Origin: Cellulophaga lytica DSM 7489
GTDB taxonomy: Bacteria; Bacteroidota; Bacteroidia; Flavobacteriales; Flavobacteriaceae
Assembly: GCF_000190595.1 (NCBI RefSeq)
Contig: NC_015167.1
Span: 508,501 to 572,500 of the forward strand
Reading direction: 5' to 3'
Length of the DNA: 64,000 nt
Every line of letters begins with the position of its first letter. Within the stretch, counting starts at the first letter, position 1. The notes below the pieces were generated by a model. The model saw only the letters and a program-made list of their open reading frames with translations, ran no database searches and was not told the DNA's origin. Both the position numbers and the translations under genes were made by a program. Shown here one piece after another: positions 19,125 through 28,457 of the stretch.

Positions 19125-20039
19125 TTATTGCTTTTCTTTAGACAATTTTAAACTTACCGCTGGTACTAAATGCTTGGTATTATCTTTAGACTTTACCTTA
19201 AAATCTGTCCATTCTCCCATACCATATACCATAACTTTAAAATTTTGGTTTTTATTGTAAACGCCACCAAATGTTGGTGCAAACCTATCTTCTATAGTTA
19301 ATTTACTAGTTAAGGGGTCTTTACCTTTAATTGCGTACCAATTATAGGGTACAAATAACCACTCTAAACCAATATATAAGCCTTGTTTAGGCATTTTTAT
19401 ATTAAAGGCAGACAAGTCTATAGACACAAAGTCATTCTCTGCAAAGGTTTCTAAAATTATACTTTTATGTAATAAATCTTTTGTTGGTTTTTTTGTTACT
19501 GGGTCTACATCATAAACACGTATTCTAAATTTAGATGCTCTTCTTTTAAACCCTTCATTTTTTTGAAAAAAAACGGTAACTTTATTTACATATTTTTTTG
19601 ATGCTCCTATGTTTGGGTAGTACGTTGCCAATACCCACGGTGTAGATGAAGATGAAAAACCACTTTTAAGATCATAACTACCTATAGGGTTTAGCACGTA
19701 TGAGTCTCCAAGAGATTTAGCCACAACAACCTCATCTAACTCAAAAGACTCTTCTACCATACCAAACTTTTTGTCCGCTACAATTTTTTTCACATCTACA
19801 ATAGTATCTTTAAAACCTAAAGAAGACAAGTGTACTTTTTTTTCTAAGAAAGATGTTGGAACATCTACAAAAAAATAACCTTTTTCATCTGTAGAAGCTC
19901 CTTTTAATGTGTTTAAAAAACTAACATTAACATACGGAATTGGCTCTTGTGTTTTTGCATTGTAAATGGTGCCGTCTATTAAAATTTCTTGTGCAGACAC
20001 ACTAACAACACTAAAAAAAAGCAAAAAGAAAAATTTCAT
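19125..20039 (-). CDS. secreted protein with carboxypeptidase-regulatory-like domain
   Basis: A 304-residue protein. Its signal peptide ends near VSAQ, then a CarboxypepD_reg-like domain (about 20-105) shows DGTIYNAKTQEPIPYVNV and STDEKGYF. The rest is beta-rich, with RIRVYDVDP and GLYIGLEWLFVPYNW. This architecture is very common on Bacteroidota envelope proteins that are not TonB receptors. I do not recognise a specific function. Only 3 bases separate it from the exonuclease gene upstream and 16 from the FAH gene downstream, so it lies inside the operon. Confidence 0.75.
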   Translation of the reverse strand: MKFFFLLFFSVVSVSAQEILIDGTIYNAKTQEPIPYVNVSFLNTLKGASTDEKGYFFVDVPTSFLEKKVHLSSLGFKDTIVDVKKIVADKKFGMVEESFELDEVVVAKSLGDSYVLNPIGSYDLKSGFSSSSTPWVLATYYPNIGASKKYVNKVTVFFQKNEGFKRRASKFRIRVYDVDPVTKKPTKDLLHKSIILETFAENDFVSIDLSAFNIKMPKQGLYIGLEWLFVPYNWYAIKGKDPLTSKLTIEDRFAPTFGGVYNKNQNFKVMVYGMGEWTDFKVKSKDNTKHLVPAVSLKLSKEKQ

Positions 20040-20042
20040 TAT

Positions 20043-20819
20043 TTAACTTAACTTATTGTTTAACTTACTAAGTTTTATTTGAGTAAGTACTTTTTTAGTA
20101 TACAACGGAAAATCTGCATTTAAAATCCACCCAAAATAGCCTGGTTCTTTTTCTAAAACTTCATCTACCTTTTTACCCTTATGCTTACCAAAAGAAAAAG
20201 CTGGGTCACCATCTTGATCTATTATAATAAAGCCAGCAAAATCTGCAAACTTTTTACGAGTGGTAAATTCTGATAGTTTTTTAATGTCGTTTTCCAATTC
20301 TGGATAACGGTCTAATTGTGATTTTAAGACCTCAAAAGTTGCATTTGTATCTGCGGCAGCACTGTGAGCATTTGTAAGCTCTTTATTGCAATAAAATTTA
20401 TAAGCAGCCTCTAAAGTTCTTTTCTCCATCTTAAAAAAGATAGTTTGCACATCTACAGATACTGTATTTTTCATATCAAAATCTACTCCTGCACGTAACA
20501 TTTCCTCAGCTAAAAGTGGAATATCAAACCTATCTGAATTGTAACCTCCTAGGTCACAATCCTTAATCATTGCGTAAATTTCTTTAGATAATTGTGCAAA
20601 AGTAGGTTCATTTGCAACTTTCTCATTGCTAATACCATGCACTGCAACAACCTCATCTGGTATATGCATTTCTGGGTTTACTAGCCAAGTTTTACTTTCT
20701 TTATTTCCGTTAGGGTATACTTTTAAAATGGAAATCTCTACCACTCTATCTTTAGCCACGTTTATACCTGTTGTTTCTAAGTCAAAAAAACAAATTGGGC
20801 GTGTTAATTTTAAATCCAT
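20043..20819 (-). CDS. DnaQ-like 3'-5' exonuclease
   Basis: The 258-residue protein has an N-terminal DEDDh exonuclease domain: CFFDLETTGIN (Asp and Glu of motif 1), GGYNSDRFDIPLL (motif 2) and NAHSAAADTNAT (His and Asp of motif 3). A small C-terminal region with AFSFGKHKGKKVDEV resembles the segment that follows the exonuclease in bacterial family members. It probably degrades or proofreads single-stranded ends in the cytoplasm. It begins at ATG 20817-20819, downstream of the E2 terminator. Confidence 0.88.
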   Translation of the reverse strand: MDLKLTRPICFFDLETTGINVAKDRVVEISILKVYPNGNKESKTWLVNPEMHIPDEVVAVHGISNEKVANEPTFAQLSKEIYAMIKDCDLGGYNSDRFDIPLLAEEMLRAGVDFDMKNTVSVDVQTIFFKMEKRTLEAAYKFYCNKELTNAHSAAADTNATFEVLKSQLDRYPELENDIKKLSEFTTRKKFADFAGFIIIDQDGDPAFSFGKHKGKKVDEVLEKEPGYFGWILNADFPLYTKKVLTQIKLSKLNNKLS

Positions 20820-20884
20820 TTTACTGTGTTTTAAGACAAAGATAAATGAATAGCAACTTTTAGAGAAAATAAAATAGGTATAAA

Positions 20885-20914
20885 AAAATGCCCTGTTAAA
20901 AAACAGGGCATTTT
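20885..20914 (-). terminator. terminator of the E2 acyltransferase gene
   Basis: A 13-base perfect stem (AAAATGCCCTGTT and complement) has an AAAA loop; the minus strand then runs into T-rich sequence. It lies 24 bases past the E2 stop. Confidence 0.9.
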
Positions 20915-20937
20915 ATAGTATTTATATTAGTGATGTA

Positions 20938-22281
20938 TTAAATTTCTCTGTTTACATCCCAAGCTTCTAAGTATTCTGCTACTGCTTTTATAAACATACC
21001 ACCTAAGGCACCATTTACAACGCGGTGATCATAACTATGAGATAAGAACATTTTAGAACGTATACCTATAAAATCACCTTCTGGAGTTTCTATAACAGAT
21101 GGCACTTTACGTATTGCTCCTAATGCTAAAATTGCTACTTGCGGCTGGTTAATAATTGGTGTGCCAAATACACTACCAAATGTACCTACATTGGTTACGG
21201 TATATGTACCTCCTTGAATATCGTCTGGTTTTAAAGCATTGTTTCTTGCTCTGTTTGCCAGGTCGTTTACAACTTTAGCCATACCAACTAAATTTAACTG
21301 ATCTGCATTTTTAATTACAGGTACAATTAAGTTTCCGTCTGGTAAAGCTGCTGCCATACCTATGTTTATATTTTTCTTTTTAATTACAGAATCTCCATCA
21401 AAAGAAATATTTATTAGCGGAAACTTTTTAATAGCAAATGCTACTGCCTCCATAAATATTGGAGTAAATGTAAGTTTTTCTCCTTCTCTCTTTAAAAATG
21501 CATTTTTATTTTTATTTCTCCAGTTTACAAGGTTAGTAACATCTACCTCTATAAAACTTTGTACGTGTGCAGATGTAGACACACTAGCTGTCATATGCTG
21601 TGCAATTAATTTACCCATACGAGACAGTGGTATAACCTCATCTCCGTCTGAAGCAACAACTGGTGCCGCCTTAGTTGCTGGTGCTTTTGTTGGCTGTGCT
21701 GATGATGCAGGTGCGCTTTTTGGTGCTGCCGTAGTACCATTACTACTAGGCGATGTTCTGTTTTCTACATAATTTAATATGTCTGTTTTAGTAACTCTGC
21801 CCTCTTTACCTGTACCGTTTATAGCGTCTAATTCTGCAATAGTAATACCCTCTTCTTTAGCTATATTTTTAACTAATGGAGAGTAAAATTTATCTGAATC
21901 ACTAAAATCTTGTGATGTTGCTACTGTTTCTTTAGCTACAGCAATAGAACCTTCTATAGCCGCAACTTCTGGTGTTTCTTCAACTTTTTCTTCAGCCGCT
22001 GGTGCACTATCTTCTGTTGTAGCAGAAACTTCTACATCGCCAGAAATTTCAATAATAGCAACAGTTTGTCCAACTTGTACTATATCATCAACGTTAAAAA
22101 GTTTTTCAACTAAGACACCTTCTACTTCAGAAGGAACTTCAGAATCTACCTTATCAGTGGCAATTTCAAAAACAGCCTCATCCATCTCAATGGTATCCCC
22201 TACTTCTTTTAACCAAGTAGTTAATGTTGCCTCTGCAACACTTTCTCCCATCTGAGGTAATTTTAATTCAAATTTTGACAT
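20938..22281 (-). CDS. lipoyl E2 dihydrolipoamide acyltransferase of a 2-oxoacid dehydrogenase
   Basis: The 447-residue protein has an N-terminal lipoyl domain with the lipoylated Lys in ATDKVDSEVPSE (about residue 44). An E3/E1-binding domain follows (SPLVKNIAKEEGI...GRVTKTDIL, about 130-170), then Ala/Pro/Thr-rich linkers. The C-terminal catalytic domain (about 215-447) has SYDHRVVNGALGGMF at the active site. It transfers acyl groups to CoA. Substrate choice (branched-chain or 2-oxoglutarate rather than pyruvate) is not decided by sequence alone; no E1 or E3 gene is adjacent. Confidence 0.9.
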   Translation of the reverse strand: MSKFELKLPQMGESVAEATLTTWLKEVGDTIEMDEAVFEIATDKVDSEVPSEVEGVLVEKLFNVDDIVQVGQTVAIIEISGDVEVSATTEDSAPAAEEKVEETPEVAAIEGSIAVAKETVATSQDFSDSDKFYSPLVKNIAKEEGITIAELDAINGTGKEGRVTKTDILNYVENRTSPSSNGTTAAPKSAPASSAQPTKAPATKAAPVVASDGDEVIPLSRMGKLIAQHMTASVSTSAHVQSFIEVDVTNLVNWRNKNKNAFLKREGEKLTFTPIFMEAVAFAIKKFPLINISFDGDSVIKKKNINIGMAAALPDGNLIVPVIKNADQLNLVGMAKVVNDLANRARNNALKPDDIQGGTYTVTNVGTFGSVFGTPIINQPQVAILALGAIRKVPSVIETPEGDFIGIRSKMFLSHSYDHRVVNGALGGMFIKAVAEYLEAWDVNREI

Positions 22282-22376
22282 ATTACTATTTTAAAAGCAA
22301 TTTATATACTTAATTTTGCAAAAATACTAATTAAAACGTCATTTAATTAAATTTAGTGCATTTATTTTAATTTAAA

Positions 22377-22997
22377 CTATCCTAATTTTAAAGAATTCTC
22401 AAAAGGAACCCTATTTAATATACTTCTACCAAGGGTTACCTCATCTGCATACTCTAGTTCATCACCAACGGCAATACCACGTGCTATAGTAGACGTTTTT
22501 AAACCCATACCTTCTATTTGTTTGTAAATATAAAAGTTGGTAGTATCACCTTCCATAGTAGAACTTAAAGCAAAAATTAGCTCTTTAATTATACCTTCTT
22601 TAGATTTATTTACCAAAGAATCTATTGTTAAATTTTGCGGACCAACGCCTTCCATAGGAGAAATTCTACCTCCTAAAACGTGATACAGTCCTCTGTATTG
22701 CCCTGTATTCTCTATAGCCATTACATCTCTAATGTCTTCTACAACACAAACTATAGATTCATCTCTTTTTGGGTTAGCACAAATTTCACATAAGACAACA
22801 TCAGAAATATTATGGCAGTTGCTACAAAATTTAATTTCTTCTCTTAACTTTAATAAACTATTAGATAATGCACTAGTTTGGTCTTTTGGTTGTTTTAATA
22901 AATGTAATGCCAAACGCAGAGCTGTACGCTTACCAATTCCTGGCAACTGAGATATTTCGTACACTGCATTTTCTAACAATTTAGAAGAGAAATCCAT
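22377..22997 (-). CDS. recR: recombination protein RecR
   Basis: The 206-residue protein has an N-terminal helix-hairpin ([17 protein letters not shown]), a C4 zinc finger ([16 protein letters not shown]), a Toprim domain ([14 protein letters not shown] and [14 protein letters not shown]) and a Walker-B-like C-terminus. It acts with RecO/RecF at ssDNA gaps. It is divergent from the symporter gene with a short shared upstream region. Confidence 0.95.
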   Translation of the reverse strand: MDFSSKLLENAVYEISQLPGIGKRTALRLALHLLKQPKDQTSALSNSLLKLREEIKFCSNCHNISDVVLCEICANPKRDESIVCVVEDIRDVMAIENTGQYRGLYHVLGGRISPMEGVGPQNLTIDSLVNKSKEGIIKELIFALSSTMEGDTTNFYIYKQIEGMGLKTSTIARGIAVGDELEYADEVTLGRSILNRVPFENSLKLG

Positions 22998-23106
22998 ACT
23001 ATCATTTTTCTACACAAATTTACAATTTATTCTTGTTTTTTGAAGATCTATTAGTACTATGATGATATTTTTTCTTTTTGTACTTTGCAACCACAAATTA
23101 CTACTT

Positions 23107-24570
23107 ATGACATCTACCCATATATTAATACTAATAGGTTGTTACTTTTTAGTTTTACTATTAATATCTTACTTAACCGGAAAAAACGACACTAACGAAG
23201 ATTTTTTTAAAGCAGGCAAACAATCTCCTTGGTATGTAGTTGCTTTTGGTATGGTTGGCGCATCATTATCTGGCGTAACTTTTATATCTGTTCCTGGTTG
23301 GGTACAAGGCTCACAATTTAGCTATATGCAAGTAGTGTTTGGCTACCTAGTTGGTTACTTTGTAATTGCATATGTTTTAATGCCTATTTATTACAAACTT
23401 AATGTTACCTCTATATATGAGTATTTAAAAGAACGGTTTGGTATGGTTAGTTACAAAACTGGTGCTTTTTTCTTTTTTATATCTAGGGTATTGGGCGCTT
23501 CTTTTAGGTTATTTTTAGTTGCATTAGTATTGCAACAGTTTGTTTTTGATGATTTAAATATTCCGTTTGAAATTACTGTAATACTATCTATACTGCTTAT
23601 ATGGATTTATACTTTTAGAGGCGGAATTAAAACTATTGTTTGGACAGATACGCTACAAACCCTTTTTATGTTACTATCTGTTGGTTTGTCTATTTATTTT
23701 ATAACAGATAAATTAGATATGAGTTTAGGTAACTTACTAGCCTCTGAAGAACTAAAACAATACAATAAAATATTTTACACAGATAGTTTTCTAGCTAAAA
23801 GTCACTTTATAAAATCGTTTTTTGGAGGTATGTTTATTGCTATTTGTATGACTGGTTTAGACCAAGATATGATGCAAAAAAACCTTAGTTGCAAGACATT
23901 AAAGGATGCACAAAAAAATATGATTTCTTTTAGTTTAGTTTTGGTTGTTGTTAACTTTATTTTTCTACTATTAGGTGCCCTTTTATTTATTTATGCAGAT
24001 AAATTTAATATTGTAACTCCTTCTCTTGGTGGTGTTGGTGCTCCTAAAACAGATTTACTTTTTCCTGAAATAGCCTTAAACAGTGGACTAGGAATTGTAA
24101 TTGCTATTACATTTATGTTAGGCTTAATTGCAGCTGCTTACAGTAGTGCAGATAGTGCATTAACTTCTTTAACAACTTCTTTTTGTGTAGATTTTTTAGG
24201 CATAGATAAAAAACCGCAAAAACAACAAAAAAAGCTACGCAAAATTACACATATAGGTATGAGCATTTTACTTATAATTGTTATTATAATATTTAAAAAC
24301 ATATTAGACCGCAATGTAATAGACAGTTTGCTTACTGTGGCAACCTATACATATGGCCCTTTACTTGGACTTTTTACCTTTGGTATTTTTACAAAACATA
24401 AAATTAAAGACAAATGGGTTTGGCTTGTGGCAATTGTACCTGTAATTCTAATTTTACTAATTTCTAACGTGCCACCAGAACAGCTTGGAGGGTATGTAGT
24501 TGGTTATGAAATGCTTCCAATAAATGGCTTACTTACCTTTTTTGGCCTATGGTTGATTAGAAAAAAATAA
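23107..24570 (+). CDS. sodium:solute symporter family (SSS) transporter
   Basis: About 487 residues and 13 hydrophobic helices. SSS features include [20 protein letters not shown], a GxxxSxxxFxxVPG-like TM1-2 region, [14 protein letters not shown] and [17 protein letters not shown] (quoted in part). The substrate is unknown. The ATG at 23107 is preferred over 23059: the longer start adds a non-matching prefix, and a TACTTTG promoter-like box lies between the two positions (23088-23094). Confidence 0.88.
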   Translation: MTSTHILILIGCYFLVLLLISYLTGKNDTNEDFFKAGKQSPWYVVAFGMVGASLSGVTFISVPGWVQGSQFSYMQVVFGYLVGYFVIAYVLMPIYYKLNVTSIYEYLKERFGMVSYKTGAFFFFISRVLGASFRLFLVALVLQQFVFDDLNIPFEITVILSILLIWIYTFRGGIKTIVWTDTLQTLFMLLSVGLSIYFITDKLDMSLGNLLASEELKQYNKIFYTDSFLAKSHFIKSFFGGMFIAICMTGLDQDMMQKNLSCKTLKDAQKNMISFSLVLVVVNFIFLLLGALLFIYADKFNIVTPSLGGVGAPKTDLLFPEIALNSGLGIVIAITFMLGLIAAAYSSADSALTSLTTSFCVDFLGIDKKPQKQQKKLRKITHIGMSILLIIVIIIFKNILDRNVIDSLLTVATYTYGPLLGLFTFGIFTKHKIKDKWVWLVAIVPVILILLISNVPPEQLGGYVVGYEMLPINGLLTFFGLWLIRKK

Positions 24571-24653
24571 GAATTTGAAAAAACAGTACTAGGGAAAAGT
24601 AACTTTTTTATATTATTTGTAATATTTTTTATAAAAAATTATAAAATTTATTT

Positions 24654-25013
24654 TTAATACTGGTTTGTTGCCAACATTACTAAAGCACACCCAACAACAA
24701 CCTCTATGTTGTTCTTTTTCAGTATTTTATAAAATTCAGGGTTTTCTGTACCTGGGTTAAATATTACTCGCTTTGGATGTAATTTTACTATAGCATTGTA
24801 ATATTCTACCTGCCTAGACGGATTTAAATATAAAGTAACTGTATTTATATTTTGAAATTCGGTTAAATTATCTTTAATTTGGAGATGTAAAATAGTCCCT
24901 AAATTTTTACCGAATGCCTCAGTTGTTATGTTCTTTTCTAAGAGTTTCTTAATAGCAAGATAACTATACCGATTCGGATTCAACGAAGCACCAAAAACAA
25001 GGGTTTTAGACAT
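24654..25013 (-). CDS. CoA-binding domain protein (YccU-like)
   Basis: The 119-residue protein is a single Rossmann-like CoA_binding domain: KTLVFGASLNPNRYSYLA near the start and PKRVIFNPGTENPEF later, close to the YccU/succinyl-CoA-synthetase alpha nucleotide-binding fold. Its cellular role is unknown. It converges with the symporter gene over an 80-base AT-rich gap with no strong stem-loop, and its upstream region holds an 18-base palindrome. Confidence 0.85.
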   Translation of the reverse strand: MSKTLVFGASLNPNRYSYLAIKKLLEKNITTEAFGKNLGTILHLQIKDNLTEFQNINTVTLYLNPSRQVEYYNAIVKLHPKRVIFNPGTENPEFYKILKKNNIEVVVGCALVMLATNQY

Positions 25014-25076
25014 TTTTTGAAAATTTAATGTTAAATATTGTTAACGATTGTAACTTTATTGTAAAATTTACGTCTT

Positions 25077-25094
25077 ATAACTATATATAGTTAT
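25077..25094. promoter_or_regulatory. 18-base perfect palindrome upstream of the CoA-binding gene
   Basis: ATAACTATATATAGTTAT reads the same on both strands. It lies about 64-81 bases upstream of the minus-strand gene start, a position suitable for an operator. Its AT-only centre means chance or a structural role is possible. No matching copy was noticed elsewhere in the window. Confidence 0.35.
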
Positions 25095-25185
25095 TTAAAT
25101 AAAGACATTTTAAGATAAGGTCATTGATAACGCTGTATTTTTATAGTTAATGGTTAGTGTTTAGTATAGCCTATCGATGACAAAG

Positions 25186-25210
25186 AAGCCCAGAGTTCTG
25201 CTCTGGGCTT
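25186..25210. terminator. stem-loop 3' of fabH
   Basis: A 10-base perfect stem (AAGCCCAGAG and complement) has a TTCTG loop, 28 bases past the fabH stop on the minus strand. Unlike other terminators here, the T-rich tail is weak on the minus strand and slightly better on the plus strand, so its direction is uncertain. Confidence 0.7.
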
Positions 25211-25237
25211 TATGTTTTTATATACTTAACGTAAATA

Positions 25238-26248
25238 TTACCATTTTATAATAACACTACCCCAAGTAAAACCACTACCAAAGGCTGCCAACACAACTAA
25301 ATCTCCCTTTTTAACTTTTCCTTGTTCCCAAGCTTCTGTTAATGCAATAGGTATAGATGCTGCTGTTGTGTTACCATATTTCATAATGTTATTAAAAACC
25401 TGATCATCATTTAGTTTAAACTTCTTTTGTATAAACTGTGATATTCTAAGGTTTGCTTGGTGTGGCACTAGCATATCAATATCAGAAACTTCTAAATTGT
25501 TTGCTTGTAAGCCCTCCATAATAACCTCACTAAAACGCACCACTGCATTTTTAAATACAAATTGTCCGTTCATATAAGGAAAATAAGACTCATCATTAGG
25601 GTCTGCTTCTTCAATAATATCTGTTACCCAACGTTTACCCATACCTGGCGCAATTAAAGATAACTCCTCTGCGTGTTGCCCTTCAGAATGTAAATGAGTA
25701 GATAATATACCTGTATCATTATCTTCTGCTCTACTTAATACTGCCGCACCAGCGCCATCACCAAAAATTACAGAAACACTTCTGCCACGTGTAGTCATAT
25801 CTAAACCGTGTGAGTGTAACTCAGAACCAATAACAAGTACATTTTTATACATACCACTTTTTATATATTGGTCTGCTACAGATATACCATACACAAAACC
25901 AGAACACTGGTTTCTTACATCTAATGCTCCTACGGTTTTAATACCTAAATCTCTTTGCACTAAAACTCCTGGCCCAGGAAAATAGTAATCTGGACTTAGT
26001 GTTGCAAAAACTATAAAATCTATATCATCTTTATCTATACCTGCACGTTCTATAGCTATTTTAGCAGCCTTTACACCCATTGTTGTAGTTGTATCACCAT
26101 CTCCTTTAACTACGTGTCTTCTTTCCTTTATACCAGTACGCTCTTGTATCCAAGCGTCATTAGTATCCATTACTTTTGATAAATCATCATTAGTAACTAC
26201 ATTTTCTGGTACATAATGGCCAAGGCCAATTATTTTTGAATTATACAT
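25238..26248 (-). CDS. fabH: beta-ketoacyl-ACP synthase III (FabH-type)
   Basis: The 336-residue thiolase-fold enzyme has its triad visible: Cys115 in VRNQCSGF, His in VPHQANLR and Asn in YGNTTAASIP. It starts fatty-acid synthesis by condensing acyl-CoA with malonyl-ACP. It is not beside rpmF or accB as many Bacteroidota fabH genes are, so it may be an accessory copy with different acyl-CoA preference; that is inference. A terminator-like stem follows it. Confidence 0.92.
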   Translation of the reverse strand: MYNSKIIGLGHYVPENVVTNDDLSKVMDTNDAWIQERTGIKERRHVVKGDGDTTTTMGVKAAKIAIERAGIDKDDIDFIVFATLSPDYYFPGPGVLVQRDLGIKTVGALDVRNQCSGFVYGISVADQYIKSGMYKNVLVIGSELHSHGLDMTTRGRSVSVIFGDGAGAAVLSRAEDNDTGILSTHLHSEGQHAEELSLIAPGMGKRWVTDIIEEADPNDESYFPYMNGQFVFKNAVVRFSEVIMEGLQANNLEVSDIDMLVPHQANLRISQFIQKKFKLNDDQVFNNIMKYGNTTAASIPIALTEAWEQGKVKKGDLVVLAAFGSGFTWGSVIIKW

Positions 26249-26375
26249 AACTTTTACTTTAATATCTTAGTTTGGTTTGGGTAAAACCCAATTAAAAGCT
26301 GCAATATATAAATAATGATAATTTTTAATTGCAATAATTGAAGATAACCAAAAAATCTGATATTTTTTAATAGAG

Positions 26376-26388
26376 TGTCAGTTTGTCA
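26376..26388 (+). promoter_or_regulatory. TGTCA direct repeat upstream of htpG
   Basis: Two TGTCA pentamers start 8 bases apart (26376 and 26384) about 100 bases before the htpG ATG. The spacing places the same face of DNA almost one turn apart, as for a dimeric regulator or alternative promoter of stress genes. This is pattern observation only. Confidence 0.3.
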
Positions 26389-26488
26389 TATATAGCTTAA
26401 TTGGTATTTTATTTGCCATACCCATATCAGAATAAAAAAATTAATAATCAGTTTTTCTAACTAAAGGAATACTAAATACAATTTAATT

Positions 26489-28378
26489 ATGGCGACAGGT
26501 AAAATTAATGTATCAGTTGAGAATATTTTTCCGCTTATAAAGAAGTTTCTTTACAGTGATCATGAGATATTTTTACGAGAATTAATATCTAATGCTACAG
26601 ATGCAACTTTAAAACTTAAACATTTAACTTCTATTGGTGAGGCTAAGGTAGAATACGGCAATCCGGTTATAGAAATTAAGGTTGATAAAGAAGGTAAAAA
26701 AATACATATTATAGACCAAGGTCTTGGTATGACAGCAGACGAGGTTGAAAAATACATTAACCAAGTTGCTTTTTCTGGAGCCGAAGAATTTTTAGACAAA
26801 TACAAAGACTCTGCTAAGGACTCTGGTATTATTGGTCATTTTGGACTTGGATTTTACTCTGCTTTTATGGTTGCAGATAAAGTAGAAATTATTACTAAAA
26901 GCTTTAAAGATGAGCCAGCTGCACATTGGACTTGTGATGGTTCTCCTAATTTTACATTAGAAGAGGCAGACAAAACTGAACGTGGCACAGAAATTATTTT
27001 ACACGTTGCAGATGACTCTACAGAGTTTTTAGAAGACAGTAAAATAAATGAGCTTTTAACAAAGTACAACAAGTTTATGCCTGTACCAATTAAGTTTGGT
27101 ATGCGTACAGAAACGTTACCTAAGCCAGAAGACGCTAAGGAAGAAGACCCTGCACCAACACAGGAGGTAGACAATATTATAAACAACCCTAACCCAGCTT
27201 GGACAAAAGCTCCGGCAGATTTACAAGAAGAGGACTATAAAGGGTTTTACAGAGAGCTTTACCCAATGCAGTTTGAGGAGCCTTTGTTTCATATACACCT
27301 TAACGTAGATTACCCGTTTAACTTAACAGGTATTTTATATTTCCCTAAATTAACTAACGACTTAAACATACAAAAAGACCGTATACAACTATACCAAAAC
27401 CAAGTTTTTGTTACAGACAACGTAGAAGGTATAGTACCAGAATTTTTAACTATGTTACGTGGTGTTATAGACTCACCAGACATACCGTTAAATGTTTCTA
27501 GATCTTATTTACAGGCTGATGGTGCTGTTAAAAAAATATCATCATACATTTCTAGAAAAGTAGCAGACAAACTATCATCTTTATTTAAAAATAATAGAGA
27601 AGATTTTGAAGCGAAATGGAATGACATTAAAATTGTTATTGAATACGGAATGCTTTCTGATGATAAATTCTTTGACAAGGCTGACAAATTTGCATTGTAC
27701 CCAACAGTAGATGGCGCTTTTTACACGTTTGAAGAGTTACAAGAGAAAATAAAAGCTACACAAACTGATAAAGACAATAAACTTGTTCTTTTATACGCCT
27801 CTGATAAAGAAGCACAGCACAGTTATATTGAAGCTGCAAAAGCTAAAGGTTACGAGGTTTTATTACTAGATTCTCCTATTATTAGTCACTTAATGCAAAA
27901 ATTAGAAACTTCTAAAGAGAATATTTCTTTTGCAAGAGTAGATGCAGATCATATAGATAATCTTATTAAGAAAGATGAAGAGCAAATCTCTAAACTATCT
28001 GAAGAAGAAAAAGAAACACTTAAAAAAGAGTTAGAAGAAACTATTACCAATAAAAGCTTTACTGTACAGTTAGAAGCTATGGATAGTAATGCTGCTCCTT
28101 TTACAATTACAGAGCCAGAGTTTATGCGTAGAATGAAAGAAATGCAACAAACCGGTGGCGGTGGTGGTATGTTTGGTATGGGTAATATGCCAGAAATGTA
28201 TAACCTTATTGTAAACACAAATCATGCTTTGGTTTCTGAAATTTTAACTGCAGATGCACCAGAAACAAAAACACGTTTAATAAATCAATCTTTAGATTTA
28301 GCACGTTTATCTAAAGGCTTATTAAAAGGTGAAGAGCTTACAAACTTTATTAAAAGAAGCTACGAAATGGTAAAGTAA
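26489..28378 (+). CDS. htpG: chaperone HtpG (Hsp90)
   Basis: The 629-residue protein has the N-terminal GHKL ATPase: ELISNATDATLK with the Mg-binding Asn, DQGLGMT and GHFGLGFYSAFM. The middle domain has YPFNLTGILYFP, followed by the client-binding region and C-terminal dimer domain. A glycine-rich patch (TGGGGGMFGMGNMPE) near residue 556 is notable. It acts as the cytosolic Hsp90. The gene stands alone, with a strong terminator after it and a TGTCA repeat before it. Confidence 0.96.
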   Translation: MATGKINVSVENIFPLIKKFLYSDHEIFLRELISNATDATLKLKHLTSIGEAKVEYGNPVIEIKVDKEGKKIHIIDQGLGMTADEVEKYINQVAFSGAEEFLDKYKDSAKDSGIIGHFGLGFYSAFMVADKVEIITKSFKDEPAAHWTCDGSPNFTLEEADKTERGTEIILHVADDSTEFLEDSKINELLTKYNKFMPVPIKFGMRTETLPKPEDAKEEDPAPTQEVDNIINNPNPAWTKAPADLQEEDYKGFYRELYPMQFEEPLFHIHLNVDYPFNLTGILYFPKLTNDLNIQKDRIQLYQNQVFVTDNVEGIVPEFLTMLRGVIDSPDIPLNVSRSYLQADGAVKKISSYISRKVADKLSSLFKNNREDFEAKWNDIKIVIEYGMLSDDKFFDKADKFALYPTVDGAFYTFEELQEKIKATQTDKDNKLVLLYASDKEAQHSYIEAAKAKGYEVLLLDSPIISHLMQKLETSKENISFARVDADHIDNLIKKDEEQISKLSEEEKETLKKELEETITNKSFTVQLEAMDSNAAPFTITEPEFMRRMKEMQQTGGGGGMFGMGNMPEMYNLIVNTNHALVSEILTADAPETKTRLINQSLDLARLSKGLLKGEELTNFIKRSYEMVK

Positions 28379-28403
28379 TAAGTACCAATAGGCTTAAAAA
28401 TAG

Positions 28404-28435
28404 AAAATCCGCATTAATTACTTAATGCGGATTTT
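28404..28435 (+). terminator. htpG terminator
   Basis: A 14-base perfect stem (AAAATCCGCATTAA and complement) with a TTAC loop is followed by a T run, 26 bases after the htpG stop. It may also serve the convergent minus-strand gene ending at 28458. Confidence 0.92.
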
Positions 28436-28457
28436 TTTATACCAACTAAGCTCTTTC

